From: Carex sylvatica
Lineage: Eukaryota; Streptophyta; Magnoliopsida; Poales; Cyperaceae
DNA: 64,000 nt
Direction: 5' to 3'
Assembly: GCA_964058845.1 (NCBI GenBank)
Contig: CAXKVR010000091.1
Coordinates: 62,001 to 126,000, forward strand
The position numbers and the translations under genes were made by a program. The notes beneath the pieces are model-generated. The model saw only the letters and a list, made by a program, of their open reading frames with translations. It made no database searches and was not told where the DNA came from. Shown here in pieces: positions 34,212-44,563 of this stretch. The number at the start of each line of letters is the position of its first letter. Positions within the stretch are counted from its first letter, which is position 1.

Positions 34212-36842
34212 TGTGACATTATGAATTTTATGATAAATATTCTATACTGACTGATTGAGTTAAGGCGTCACGAATCGAATTATAAATATAGAAAAACGGT
34301 CCAGTGCGGATGGATGACCCGCACTGCGGGTGGCTTCACCCGCACTGGGACAAGTTCTTTAATAAACGGCTGTGATTTTCACTGGGTGCGGATGGTAGTG
34401 CGGATGGGAATCCGCAGTGCGGGTGAGTTCTGTACTCTTCTGAAAATTTCGCTAAGTACTGAATGCGGATGGGAGCACCCGCACTGAGCTCAGTGCGTCC
34501 GCACTAGGCTCGGACTTTTTCCTGCGTCTTGAGTGCGGCTGGACGGATCCGCAGTGCGGATGATTGATCCGCACTGGGGTGTGTTTGTTATTTGCGTAAT
34601 GAATGCGGCTGGATGGATCCGCAGTGCGGATGGTTGGTCCGCACTGGGGTCTGTATTTCTGTTATTCTTGTTATTTTGAGGGACCTATTTGCAAAATGGA
34701 TAAACTAAACATCTTCTCTCTTTATTTTTATCTTTTTAATAAATAAAAGATTACATAAGGGCCTATTTGTAATAAACATTTTTAAGTTGTTAATAACTAA
34801 AAGGTGGAGGGGTATATGTGCAAAATTTCAATTATAAATCAATTTTTGCTTTCTTCTTCTTTCATTTCCACCGACTAAATGAAGAAAAATTTCGTGAGGG
34901 TTAAGATAGGCCGAAGCAAAAAGGGAAAGAGAGAGAGAGAGAGAAATTGAGCACGGAAACTGATCGGACTGACCGGAAAATCGAGATTCGAGCTGAATTG
35001 ACGATCCTTGATCGATTAGAAAGCTTCAATTTGGTATATATTTCTCCCTTGGTAATTTCTTGAAAACCCTAATTTATTCGATTTATTCGATTTGTCATGA
35101 TTTCGGTTGAAACTTGTGATTAGGGTTTCGTAATCGAGTTCTAGCTCGATTAGTTGTTAATTTGTGATAATTGATATGATTTATCTTCCTTTTCTCTTGG
35201 AAACCCTAATTCAATTGATTTGTTATATTTTGGTGAAATTCGAATTCGAATTTTATTTGAAACGTTATAACTCGATAATCGAATTGATTTGCTTGTGGAA
35301 TTTGGAATTGAACTAGGGTTTTGGGGTTGGATTGAAATGGAAAGGAATTATGATAGTTTCATGTGAAACTCTGGAAATTGTTGGAATTAATCGAGTTATA
35401 ACTTCGTAAAACATATCGGTTCATGTTGTTTATTCAGAACCACCGATTGAATTGGAATTCGAATTAGGGTTTGGTAATGGTATTAATTATCGGATATTAA
35501 TCGAACGCGTTAATCGCATTTAACGTATAAAATAGGTGGTAATCATACGAGGCAAAGGATTTCTGGATCGTTCGAGACGCTTGAGCCTTAGTCGAGCGTG
35601 CTATTACTCAGGTGCGGGGTTTCTGGACTTGTTTGATATTTTATATTCAGAAATTAAACTGTGTTTCGATTTATATGCATTGCATTGCCCAAATAAAGTA
35701 AAACTTGAATTGTTTTATCTGATTGATTTGCATGCTGGTATGGTTATTATTTGTGTTGATCTGAATGATCTGATTTTGGAATTAAAGTCACCGTGCTTTA
35801 TATCACCATCGGTTGGTGGATATGGTATTATTGTCATCCACCGTGATGACGTCACTCAGGGAGTGAATCCAGATTTGTCAAGTCTATGCATGGACTGTGA
35901 CGCTCAGTGTTCTAAAGCTTTAGATCGTCTGACCTTCGGCAGTTCCCAGTACCGGTTGGGACGAAGGGTAAGTGACTTTGTACTATGATTTTGGATGTGG
36001 TGACTGTGTATCGGATGGCATTACCCAGGGGGTATTGCGTTTGGATGGTCAGTTGGATTTATATGGATTTCCGGATATGAATTAGAACCAGACTTTTAAT
36101 TAAACAGTTAAGCCTGTAATTACAGATGAGTGTCATGAGAAAAGGTTTTACCTGGTACAGCCGTCTGTAGGTGTCTGTAACCCTACAGATGAGTGGGAAC
36201 GAATTGGGGTCCAGTTTGGTGGAACATCTGTAGTTACTACCAGATATTCTGAAATCGAGTTAAACCAAATATTGTGTGCTTGAATTTCATCTTGGCAATT
36301 CCTGATTTGTGATTTCATTTGAATGAATGTTGTCGGGTTTGTGTATTCATGTTTATATATGATTATAAACTGATTTGAGCTATATTTGTGTTTACTTTTT
36401 GAATATAATCTGTGATTGCAAGTCCAGGGACGATATGTGGCAAATTATCGCACTGAGAATTCAATTCTCATCCCCTCTTTTGGGTTACTTTTTCAGGTTC
36501 CGGTTCGGCGGATCCGAGAGAGACACGAGGTCGGTAGGCCTGGTTTTCACCGCTGCTTAGCTGTCTGGTATTGTGACTAGAGACATGTATAGATTTATGT
36601 TTTGAGTGTATATATATATGTGTTCTCTATGTCATTTGGTGATACGTATCCATCGAGATACGGATTTTGTATGATATTATCTGACCAGTTGGGATTTATG
36701 AACTGTTTTTCTTAGTTATTTGTTTGTTTTGTTGGTGTGTTTTACTTTCTATTATATCGTACTTGCCTTGTAGGCATACGGGCAACCGTATGTCTACGGC
36801 AGGAGGCACCCGTCACGCCTCGTGGGGCCGCGGGGTGTGACA
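34212..36842 (+). mobile_element. Solo LTR of the Tekay family, plus strand
   Basis: It starts TGTGACATTATG and ends GGGGTGTGACA exactly like the LTRs of the complete element at 41744, and is flanked by GTTGG on both sides (34207-34211 and 36843-36847). At 2631 bp it is slightly shorter than those LTRs. Among other differences it lacks a 24-bp duplication present at 43188-43230, so a 150-codon frame stays open (35536-35988). The internal region was lost by LTR-LTR recombination. Confidence 0.92.
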
Positions 36843-37181
36843 GTTGGTGTTCAACACTGACTGTTTTCTGAAAAACAGTCGGTGATTTTTCAAAAAACAG
36901 TAAAATCAGCAGCCACCGTTGGATTAATAATTTTCAAAGTGGCTTAATAAATAGTAAAAAAAATCAGAAAAATGTAAAATTTGGTCTCCAAGCACATATT
37001 AATATGGAGAACAAGATGAATGGTTCAGATCAACCATTTGGACATTGGAAACACAAAAATGAGTTATAAGCATATGTGAGGATATGTTTATATAAGCATA
37101 GTAGCCAACCTCTATATATATTATATAATCCTCATCATTGAGACTTATATATATATATGCTTAGAGTTGTCTTGTTATTGC
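36843..37181 (-). repeat. Block B', right arm of the palindrome
   Basis: It is the inverse of block B: a subterminal array, then CAGCAGCCACCGTTGGATTAA, CAAGCACATATTAATATGG, and down to GCTTAGAGTTGTCTTG. It also faces block C at 41159, so B' is an arm of two inverted arrangements. Confidence 0.8.
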
Positions 37182-38185
37182 CCGACATTTTTAAAAACAC
37201 CCAAAAATAAAAAAAAATTATTAAGAATAACCAGGGTTTGGACAAAATTTTAAAAATGCCCAAACCGTGGAAAAAATCCACGGTTTTGAATTTTTATTCA
37301 AAATCGTGGAAATAATTCACGGTTTTGATTAAAAATTCAAAACAGTGGATTTATTCCACGGTTTTGGAATTTATTTTTAATTTTTTTATATATTTTTTTA
37401 TATATGTATATGATGTATGTGTATATATGTATATATGTATATGTATAATATGTATATGTATATGTATGTATGTATATATCAATGTTCTATTTTTAGTTCA
37501 TTTCAAATAATGAATTATGCACATAATTAATAAAATTTATAACCAAAATATAGCACCTATACATTTTTATTCAATTTTTATAAATTCACGGTTCTAAATT
37601 TTTATTAATTTTTTTTTTTGCTTTTATTTTTTTGCACTATTAAGGTTTGAATAAATAAAAGATCCACGGTTTATTTTAAAATATTTTTATATTATATATA
37701 CATATACATATATTATACTATATTATATATATACATAAAAAAAAATAAACCGTGGATCTTTTATTTATTCAAACCTTAATAGTGCAAAAAAATAAAAGCA
37801 AAAAAAAAAAACTGATAAAAATTCAGGACTGTGAATTTATAAAAATTGAATAAAAATGTATAGGTGCTATATTTTGGTTATAAATTTTTATTAATTATGT
37901 ACATAATTCAATATTTGAAATGGACTAAAAATAGAACATTTATATTATATTATATATACATCATCGTGTTGAACTAAAAATTTTAACATATCTATTATGT
38001 TGAACATTTATATATACTATACATATATTATATTATATTATATTATATATATATATATACATAAAAAAATAAACCGTGGATATTTTATTTATTCAAACCT
38101 TAATTGTGCAAAAAAAATAAAAGCAAAAAAAAAATTAATAAAAATTTAGAACCGTGAATTTATAAAAATTGAATAAAAATGTATA
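37182..38185. repeat. Foldback region with CCACGG hairpins, left half
   Basis: The outer end CCGACATTTTTAAAAACAC is inverted at 41140-41158. Inside are repeated CCGTGGA/TCCACGG pairs joined by short loops (37264-37370), a (TGTA)n-like tract (37400-37480), and a near-perfect palindrome centred at about 37705 whose arms contain AAACCGTGGATCTTTTATTT. A third copy of that arm runs from 38060 and is interrupted at 38185 by a solo LTR. No protein is encoded. Confidence 0.7.
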
Positions 38186-40774
38186 TGTCACACCCGCGGC
38201 CCCACGAGGCGCGACGGGTGCCTCCTGCCGTAGACATACGGTTGCCCGTATGCCTACAAGGCAATTACGATATAATAGAAAGTAAAACACACCAACAAAA
38301 CAAACAAATAACTAAGAAAAACAGTTCACAAATCTCAACTGGTCAGGTAATATCATACAAACCCGTATCTCGATGGATACGCATCACAGGATGACATAGA
38401 GAATATATATATACAATCAAAACATAAAGATATACATAATCTCTAATGTCACAATACCGAACAACTAAGCAACGGTGAAACCAGGCCTACCGACCTCGTG
38501 TCTCTCTCGGATCCGCCGAACCGGTACCTGAAAAATTAACCCAAAAGAGGGGATGAGAATTAAATTCTCAGTGCGATAAATTGCCACAAATCGTCCCTGG
38601 ACTTGCAATCACAGATTATATTCAAAAAGTAAACACAAATAAAGCTCAGATCAGTTTATAATCATATATAAACATAAATACACAGACCCGACAACATTTA
38701 ACCAAATGAAATCACAAATCAGGAATTGCCAAGATGAAATTCAAGCACACAATATTTGGTTTAACTCGATTTCAGAATATCTGGTAGTAACTACAGATGT
38801 TCCACCAAGCTGGACCCCAATTCGTTCCTACTCATCTGTAGGGTTACAGACACCTACAGATGGCTGTGCCAGGTAAAACCTTTTCTCATGACACTCATCT
38901 GTAGTTACAGGCTTAACTGTTTAATTAAAAGTCTGGTTCTAATTCATATCCGGAAAATCCATATAAATCCAATTGACCATCCAAACGCATACCCCCTGGG
39001 TAATGCCTCCGATACACAGTCACCCATAACCAAAATCATAATACAAAGTCACTTACCCCTCGTCCCAACCGGTACTGGGAACTGCCGAGGGCCAGACGAT
39101 CTAAAGCTTTAGAACACTGAGCGTCAAACGTCCATGCATTAGACTTTGACAAATCCGGATTCACCCCCTGGGTGACGTCATCACGGTGGATGACCATAAT
39201 ACCATATCCACCAACCGATGGTGATATAAAGCACGGTGACTTTAATTCCAAATCAGATCATTCAGATCAACACAAATAATAACCATACCAGCATGCAAAT
39301 CAATCAGATTAAACAATTCGAGTTTCACTTTATTTGGGCAATGCAATGCATATGGATCAAAACACAGTTTAATTCCTGAATATAAAATATCAGACAAGTC
39401 CAGAAACCCCGCACCTGAGTAATAGCACGCTCGACTAAGGCTCAGGCGTCTCGAACGACCCAGAAATCCTTTGCCTCGTATGATTACCACCTATTTTACA
39501 CGTTAAATTCGATTAACGCGTTCGATTAATATCCGATAATTAATACCATTACCAAACCCTAATTCGAATTCCAATTCAATTGGTAGGTTTAACCAAATAA
39601 CAAGAATCGATATGTTTTACGAAGTTATAACTCGATTAATTCCCAAATTTCTCGAATTTCAGACACAAAATACCACAATTCATTTCCATTACGACCCAAC
39701 CACAAAACCCTAGTTCAATTCCAAATTCCACAAGCAAATCAATCCGATTATCGAGTTATAACGTTTCAAATCAAATTCGACTTCGAATTTCACCAAAATA
39801 TAACAAATCAAATAAAATTAGGGTTTCCAAGAGAAAAGGAAGATAAATCGTATCAATTATCACAAATTAACAACTAATCGAGCTAGAACTCGATTATGAA
39901 ACCCTAATTACAAATTTCAACCGAAATCATGACAAATCGAATAACTCGAATAAATTAGGGTTTTTCAAGAAATTACCAGGGAGAAATATATACCAAATTG
40001 AAGCTTTCTAATCGATCAAGGATCGTCAATTCAGCTCGAATCTCGATTTTCCGGTCAGTTCGATCAGATTCCGCGCTCAATTTCTCTCTCTCTCTCTCTT
40101 TCCCTTTTTGCTTCGGCCAACCCTAGCTATCCCGAAATATTTCTTTCAAATTTTCGGTGGAAATGAAATGAGAAGAAGAAAGCAAAGTTTAATTAATTGG
40201 AATTTTGCAAAATAACCCTCCAACTTTTAGTTATTAACAAACTTTAAAATGTTTGTTACAAATAGGCCCTTATATAATATTTTATTTATTAAAAAGAGGA
40301 AGAGAAAGAGAGATGATAGTTTATTTTGTCCATTTTGCAAATAAGTCCCTCAAAAATAGCAAAAATACAAACCAGTGCGGATCACTCATCCGCACTGCGG
40401 ATCCATCCAGCCGCACTTACTGCGCAAATAGCAAACACACACCCCAGTGCGGATCAATCATCCGCACCGCGGATCCGTCCAGCCGCACTCACAGCGCAGA
40501 AAAAAGTCCGAGCCTAGTGCGGACGCACTGAGGCCAGTGCGGATGCTCCCATCCGCATTCAGTACTTAGCAAAATTTTCAGAAGAGTACATAACTCACCC
40601 GCAGTGCGTGTGCCCATCCGCACCACCATTCGCACCCAGAGAAATTGCATAAATTCGTTAAGGAAATTGTCCCAGTGCGGTTGAAGCCACCCGCAGTGCG
40701 GGTCATCCATCCGCACTGGACCGTTTTTCTATATTTATTATTAGATTTACGATTCTAAAATTCGTAATGTCACA
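38186..40774 (-). mobile_element. Solo LTR of the Tekay family, minus strand
   Basis: The boundaries TGTCACACCC (left) and AATGTCACA (right) are the reverse of the Tekay LTR ends. The flanks are GTATA on both sides (38181-38185 and 40775-40779). At 2589 bp it is the most diverged of the four LTR copies seen here. Its long LTR frame is split in two overlapping pieces (39036-39251 and 39242-39490). Confidence 0.92.
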
Positions 40775-41158
40775 GTATAGGTGCTATATTTTGGTTATAA
40801 ATTTTATTAATTATGTACATAATTCATTATTTGAAATGAACTAAAAATAGAACATTTATATATACATACATACATATACATATTATACATATACATATAT
40901 ACATATACATCATATACATATATACATAAAATTCCAAAACCGTGGATTTATTCCACGGTTCTGAATAAAAATTCAGAACCGTGGAATAAATCCACGGTTT
41001 TGAATTTTTAATCAAAACCGTGAATTTTTTCCACGGTTTTGAAAAAAATTCAAAACTGTGAATTTATTCCACGGTTTGGGCATTTTTAAAATTTTGTCCA
41101 AACCCTGGTTATTCTTAATAATTTATTTTTATTTTTGTGTATTTTTAAAAATGTCGGG
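40775..41158. repeat. Foldback region with CCACGG hairpins, right half
   Basis: It continues the unit interrupted at 38185 (GTATAGGTGCTATATTTTGG), passes a TACATA tract and several CCACGG hairpins, and ends with GGTTTGGGCATTTTTAAAAT and AATGTCGG, the inverse of the left end at 37182. Confidence 0.7.
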
Positions 41159-41632
41159 CAATAACAAGACAACTCTAAGCATATATATATATAAGTCTCA
41201 ATGATGAGGATTATATAATATATGGATTATATAATATATATAGAGGTTGGCTACTATGCTTATATAAGCATATCCTCACATATGCTTATAACTCATTTTT
41301 GTGTTTCCAATGTCCAAATGGTTGATCTGAACCGTTCATCTTGTTCTCCATATTAATATGTGCTTGGAGACCAAATTTTACATTTTTCTGATTTTTTTTA
41401 CTATTTATTAAGCCACTTTGAAAATTATTAATCCAACGGTGGCTGCTGATTTTACTGTTTTTTGAAAAATCACCGACTGTTTTTCGAAAAACAGTCACTG
41501 TTGGTGTTCAACACTGACTGTTTTTCAAAAACAGTCACTGTTGGCCCCAACACTGACTGTTTTTTGAAAACAGTCACTGTTGGTGTTCAACACTGACTGT
41601 TTTCTGAAAAACAGTCGGTGATTTTTTTTTTT
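41159..41632 (+). repeat. Block C, third plus-strand module copy
   Basis: It matches block B closely apart from a small ATATGGATTATATAAT duplication near 41220, and ends in an ACACTGACTGTTTT array (41470-41620) with CAGTCGGTGATTTTT. Confidence 0.8.
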
Positions 41633-41743
41633 CCGCTGAAATTTTCGTTTTCGAATTTATATCTTTCGATTTTAGCCACGAAAAACTTCATTTCCCCTTC
41701 TAAATTTCATTTCCCTCTTATAAATCCACTCTGTCTCTCTCGC
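41633..41743 (+). promoter_or_regulatory. Candidate promoter inside the large CACTA element
   Basis: After the subterminal array comes a compact segment with TTATAAAT at 41718-41725, followed 15-20 bases later by pyrimidine-rich CTCTGTCTCTCTCGC. The Tekay element inserted in that pyrimidine tract. The sequence resumes at 52037 with TCTCTTCCGACC and more CT-rich leader-like sequence. I infer the promoter and leader of the CACTA element's own transcription unit. Confidence 0.5.
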
Positions 41744-41832
41744 TGTGACATTATGAATTTTATAATAAATATTCTATACTGACTGATTGAGTTAAGGCGT
41801 CACGAATCGAATTATAAATATAGAAAAACGGT

Positions 41833-42181
41833 CCAGTGCGGATGGATGACCCGCACTGCGGGTGGCTTCACCCGCACTGGGACAAGTTCTTTAATAAACG
41901 GCTGTGATTTTCACTGGGTGCGGATGGTAGTGCGGATGGGAATCCGCAGTGCGGGTGAGTTCTGTACTCTTCTGAAAATTTCGCTAAGTACTGAATGCGG
42001 ATGGGAGCACCCGCACTGAGCTCAGTGCGTCCGCGCTAGGCTCGGACTTTTTCCTGCGTCTTGAGTGCAGCTGGACGGATCCGCAGTGCGGATGATTGAC
42101 CCGCACTGGGGTGTGTTTGTTATTTGCGTAATGAATGCGGCTGGATGGATCCGCAGTGCGGATGGTTGGTCCGCACTGGGG
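41833..42181. repeat. GTGCGG/CCGCAC palindromic array of the Tekay LTR
   Basis: About a dozen CAGTGCGGATGG or CCGCACTG elements stand in alternating orientation, several forming CCGCACTGCGGG or ATCCGCAGTGCGGAT palindromes. It occupies the upstream part of the LTR, where enhancers sit. Equivalent arrays are at 34301-34648, 40372-40720 (inverted) and 49468-49816, and a related one lies in the other LTR family at 2489-3030. Confidence 0.8.
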
Positions 42182-43525
42182 TCTGTATTTCTGTTATTCT
42201 TGTTATTTTGAGGGACCTATTTGCAAAATGGATTAAATAAACATCTTCTCTCTTTCTCTTTCATCTTTTTAATAAATAAAAACTTTACATAAGGGCCTAT
42301 TTGTAATAAATATTTTTAAGTTGTTAATAACTAAAAGTTGGAGGGTTATTTTGCAAAATTCCAAATATTAATAATCAAAACCTTTCTTCTCAATTCATTT
42401 CACCGAAGTATTGAAATAAAAATACGGGAGAGCTAGGGCTTATAGCCGAACCAAAAGGGAAAGAAAGAGAGAGAGAAATTGAGCGCGAAAACTGATCGGA
42501 CTGACCGGAAAATCGAGATTCGAGCTGAATTGACGATCCTTGATCGATTAGAAAGCTTCAATTTGGTATATATTTCTCCCTTGGTAATTTCTTGAAAATC
42601 CTAATTTATTCGATTTATTCGATTTGTCATGATTTCGGTTGAAACTTGTGATTAGGGTTTCGTAATCGAGTTCTAGCTCGATTAGTTGTTAATTTGTGAT
42701 AATTGATATGATTTATCTTCCTTTTCTCTTGGAAACCCTAATTCAATTGATTTGTTATATTTTGGTGAAATTCGAATTCGAATTTTATTTGAAACGTTAT
42801 AACTCGATAATCGAATTGATTTGCTTGTGGAATTTGGAATTGAACTAGGGTTTTGGGGTTGGATTGAAATGGAAAGGAATTATGATAGTTTCATGTGAAA
42901 CTCTGGAAATTGTTGGAATTAATCGAGTTATAACTTCGTAAAACATATCGGTTCATGTTGTTTATTCAGAACCACCGATTGAATTGAAATTCGAATTAGG
43001 GTTTGGTAATGGTATTAATTATCGGATGTTAATCGAACGCGTTAATCGCATTTAACGTATAAAATAGGTGGTAATCATACGAGGCAAAGGATTTCTGGAT
43101 CGTTCGAGACGCCTGAGCCTTAGTCGAGCGTGCTATTACTCAGGTGCGGGGTTTCTGGACTTGTTTGATATTTTCTATTCAGAAATTAAACTGTGTTTTG
43201 ATTCATGTAATTAAACTGTGTTTCGATTCATATGCATTGCATTGCCCAAATAAAGTGAAACTCGAATTGTTTAAATCTGATTGATTTGCATGCTGGTATG
43301 GTTATTATTTGTGTTGATCTGAATGATCTGATTTTGGAATTAAAGTCACCGTGCTTTATATCACCATCGGTTGGTGGATATGGTATTATGGTCATCCACC
43401 GTGATGACGTCACCCAGGGGGTGAATCCGGATTTGTCAAGTCTGTGCACGGACTGTGACGCTCAGTGTTCTAAAGCTTTAGATCGTCTGGCCCTCGGCAG
43501 TTCCCAGTACCGGTTGGGACGAGGG

Positions 43526-44055
43526 GTAAGTGACTTTGTATTATGATTTTGGTTATGGGTGACTGTGTATCGGAGGCATTACCCAGGGGGTATTGCGTTT
43601 GGATGGTCGATTGGATTTATATGGATTTTCCGGATATGAATTAGAACCAGACTTTTAATTAAACAGTTAAGCCTGTAATTACAGATGAGTGTCATGAGAA
43701 AAGGTTTTATCTGGTGTAGCCGTCTGTAGGTGTCTGTAACCCTACAGACGAGTGGGAACGAATTGGGGTCCAGTTTGGTGGAACATCTGTAGTTACTACC
43801 AGATATTTTGAAATCGAGTTAAACCAAATATTGTGTGCTTGAATTTCATCTTGGCAATTCCTGAATTGTGATTTCATTTGATTGAATGTTGTCGGGTTTG
43901 TGCATTTATGTTTATATATGATTATAAACTGATTTGAGCTTTATTTGTGTTTACTTTTTGAATATAATCTTTGATTGCAAGTCCAGGGACGATTTGTGGC
44001 AAATTATCGCACTGAGAATTCAATTCTCATCCCCTCTTTTGGGTTAATTTTTCAG
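43526..44055 (+). other. Candidate leader intron inside the Tekay LTR
   Basis: CGAGGG followed by GTAAGTGAC is a near-ideal plant donor at 43526, and TTAATTTTTCAG at 44055 is a good acceptor. Both are kept in the 3' LTR and in plus-strand solo LTR 34212, and the minus-strand solo LTR agrees at the corresponding places. Splicing is inferred from sites only. Confidence 0.4.
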
Positions 44056-44328
44056 GTACCGGTTCGGTGGATCCGAGAGAGACACGAGATCGGTAGGCCT
44101 GGTTTTCACCGTTGCTTAGCTGTCTGGTATTGTGACTAGAGACATGTATAGATTTATGTTTTGATTGTATATATATATGTGTTCTCTATGTCATTTGGTG
44201 ATACGTATCCATCGAGATACGGATTTTGTATGATATTACCTGACCAGTTGGGATTTGTGAACTGTTTTTCTTAGTTATTTGTTTGTTTTGTTGGTGTGTT
44301 TTACTTTCTATTATATCGTAATTGCCTT

Positions 44329-44356
44329 GTAGGCATACGGGCAACCGTATGTCTAC
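44329..44356 (+). other. 12-bp hairpin with GCAA tetraloop near the LTR end
   Basis: Stem bases 44329-44340 (GTAGGCATACGG) pair with 44345-44356 through eleven Watson-Crick pairs and one G.U (44333 with 44352), closing on loop GCAA (44341-44344), a GNRA-type tetraloop. The same hairpin is at 36770-36797, 38230-38257 (minus strand) and 51964-51991. In transcripts it would form a stable RNA hairpin in R or U5. Confidence 0.75.
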
Positions 44357-44415
44357 GGCAGGAGGTACCTGTCGCGCCTCGTGGGGCCGCGGGGTGTGAC
44401 AGGTCCTTCTTCGGT

Positions 44416-44427
44416 TGGTATCAGAGC
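44416..44427 (+). other. Primer-binding site, initiator tRNA-Met
   Basis: TGGTATCAGAGC is complementary to the 3' end of plant initiator methionine tRNA, the usual primer for chromoviruses. It stands 14 bases after the LTR end, a rather long spacer. Confidence 0.9.
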
Positions 44428-44563
44428 ATGGTTTAGAACCTGAACCAGACTTGTTAAGATACGAGAGTGGTATACGTATTAATGGGGTCGTCGCGACTAG
44501 GCGAATTTCGTATGATAAGTAAGGAATATCGAATATTATAAACTAACTTTGTTTATTCAGAAA

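Larger units (their letters stand above)
41744..44401 (+). repeat. 5' LTR of the Tekay element
   Basis: TGTGACATTATG to GGGGTGTGACA. Order: GTGCGG array (41833-42181), AT-rich part, leader-like part with GAGAGAGAGAAATTGAG (42466), repeated telo-box-like AAACCCTA/TAGGGTTT words (42650-43010), an open frame region (43080-43540), a candidate intron (43526-44055), and a strong hairpin 45 bases before the end. The R and U5 limits cannot be set from sequence alone. Confidence 0.93.

Noticed and set aside
39036..39490. Protein-coding gene calls for LTR frames (also 43286-43546 and 50921-51181)
   Set aside because: They are LTR sequence repeated in four places. Kept only as a finding because a long frame is shared.
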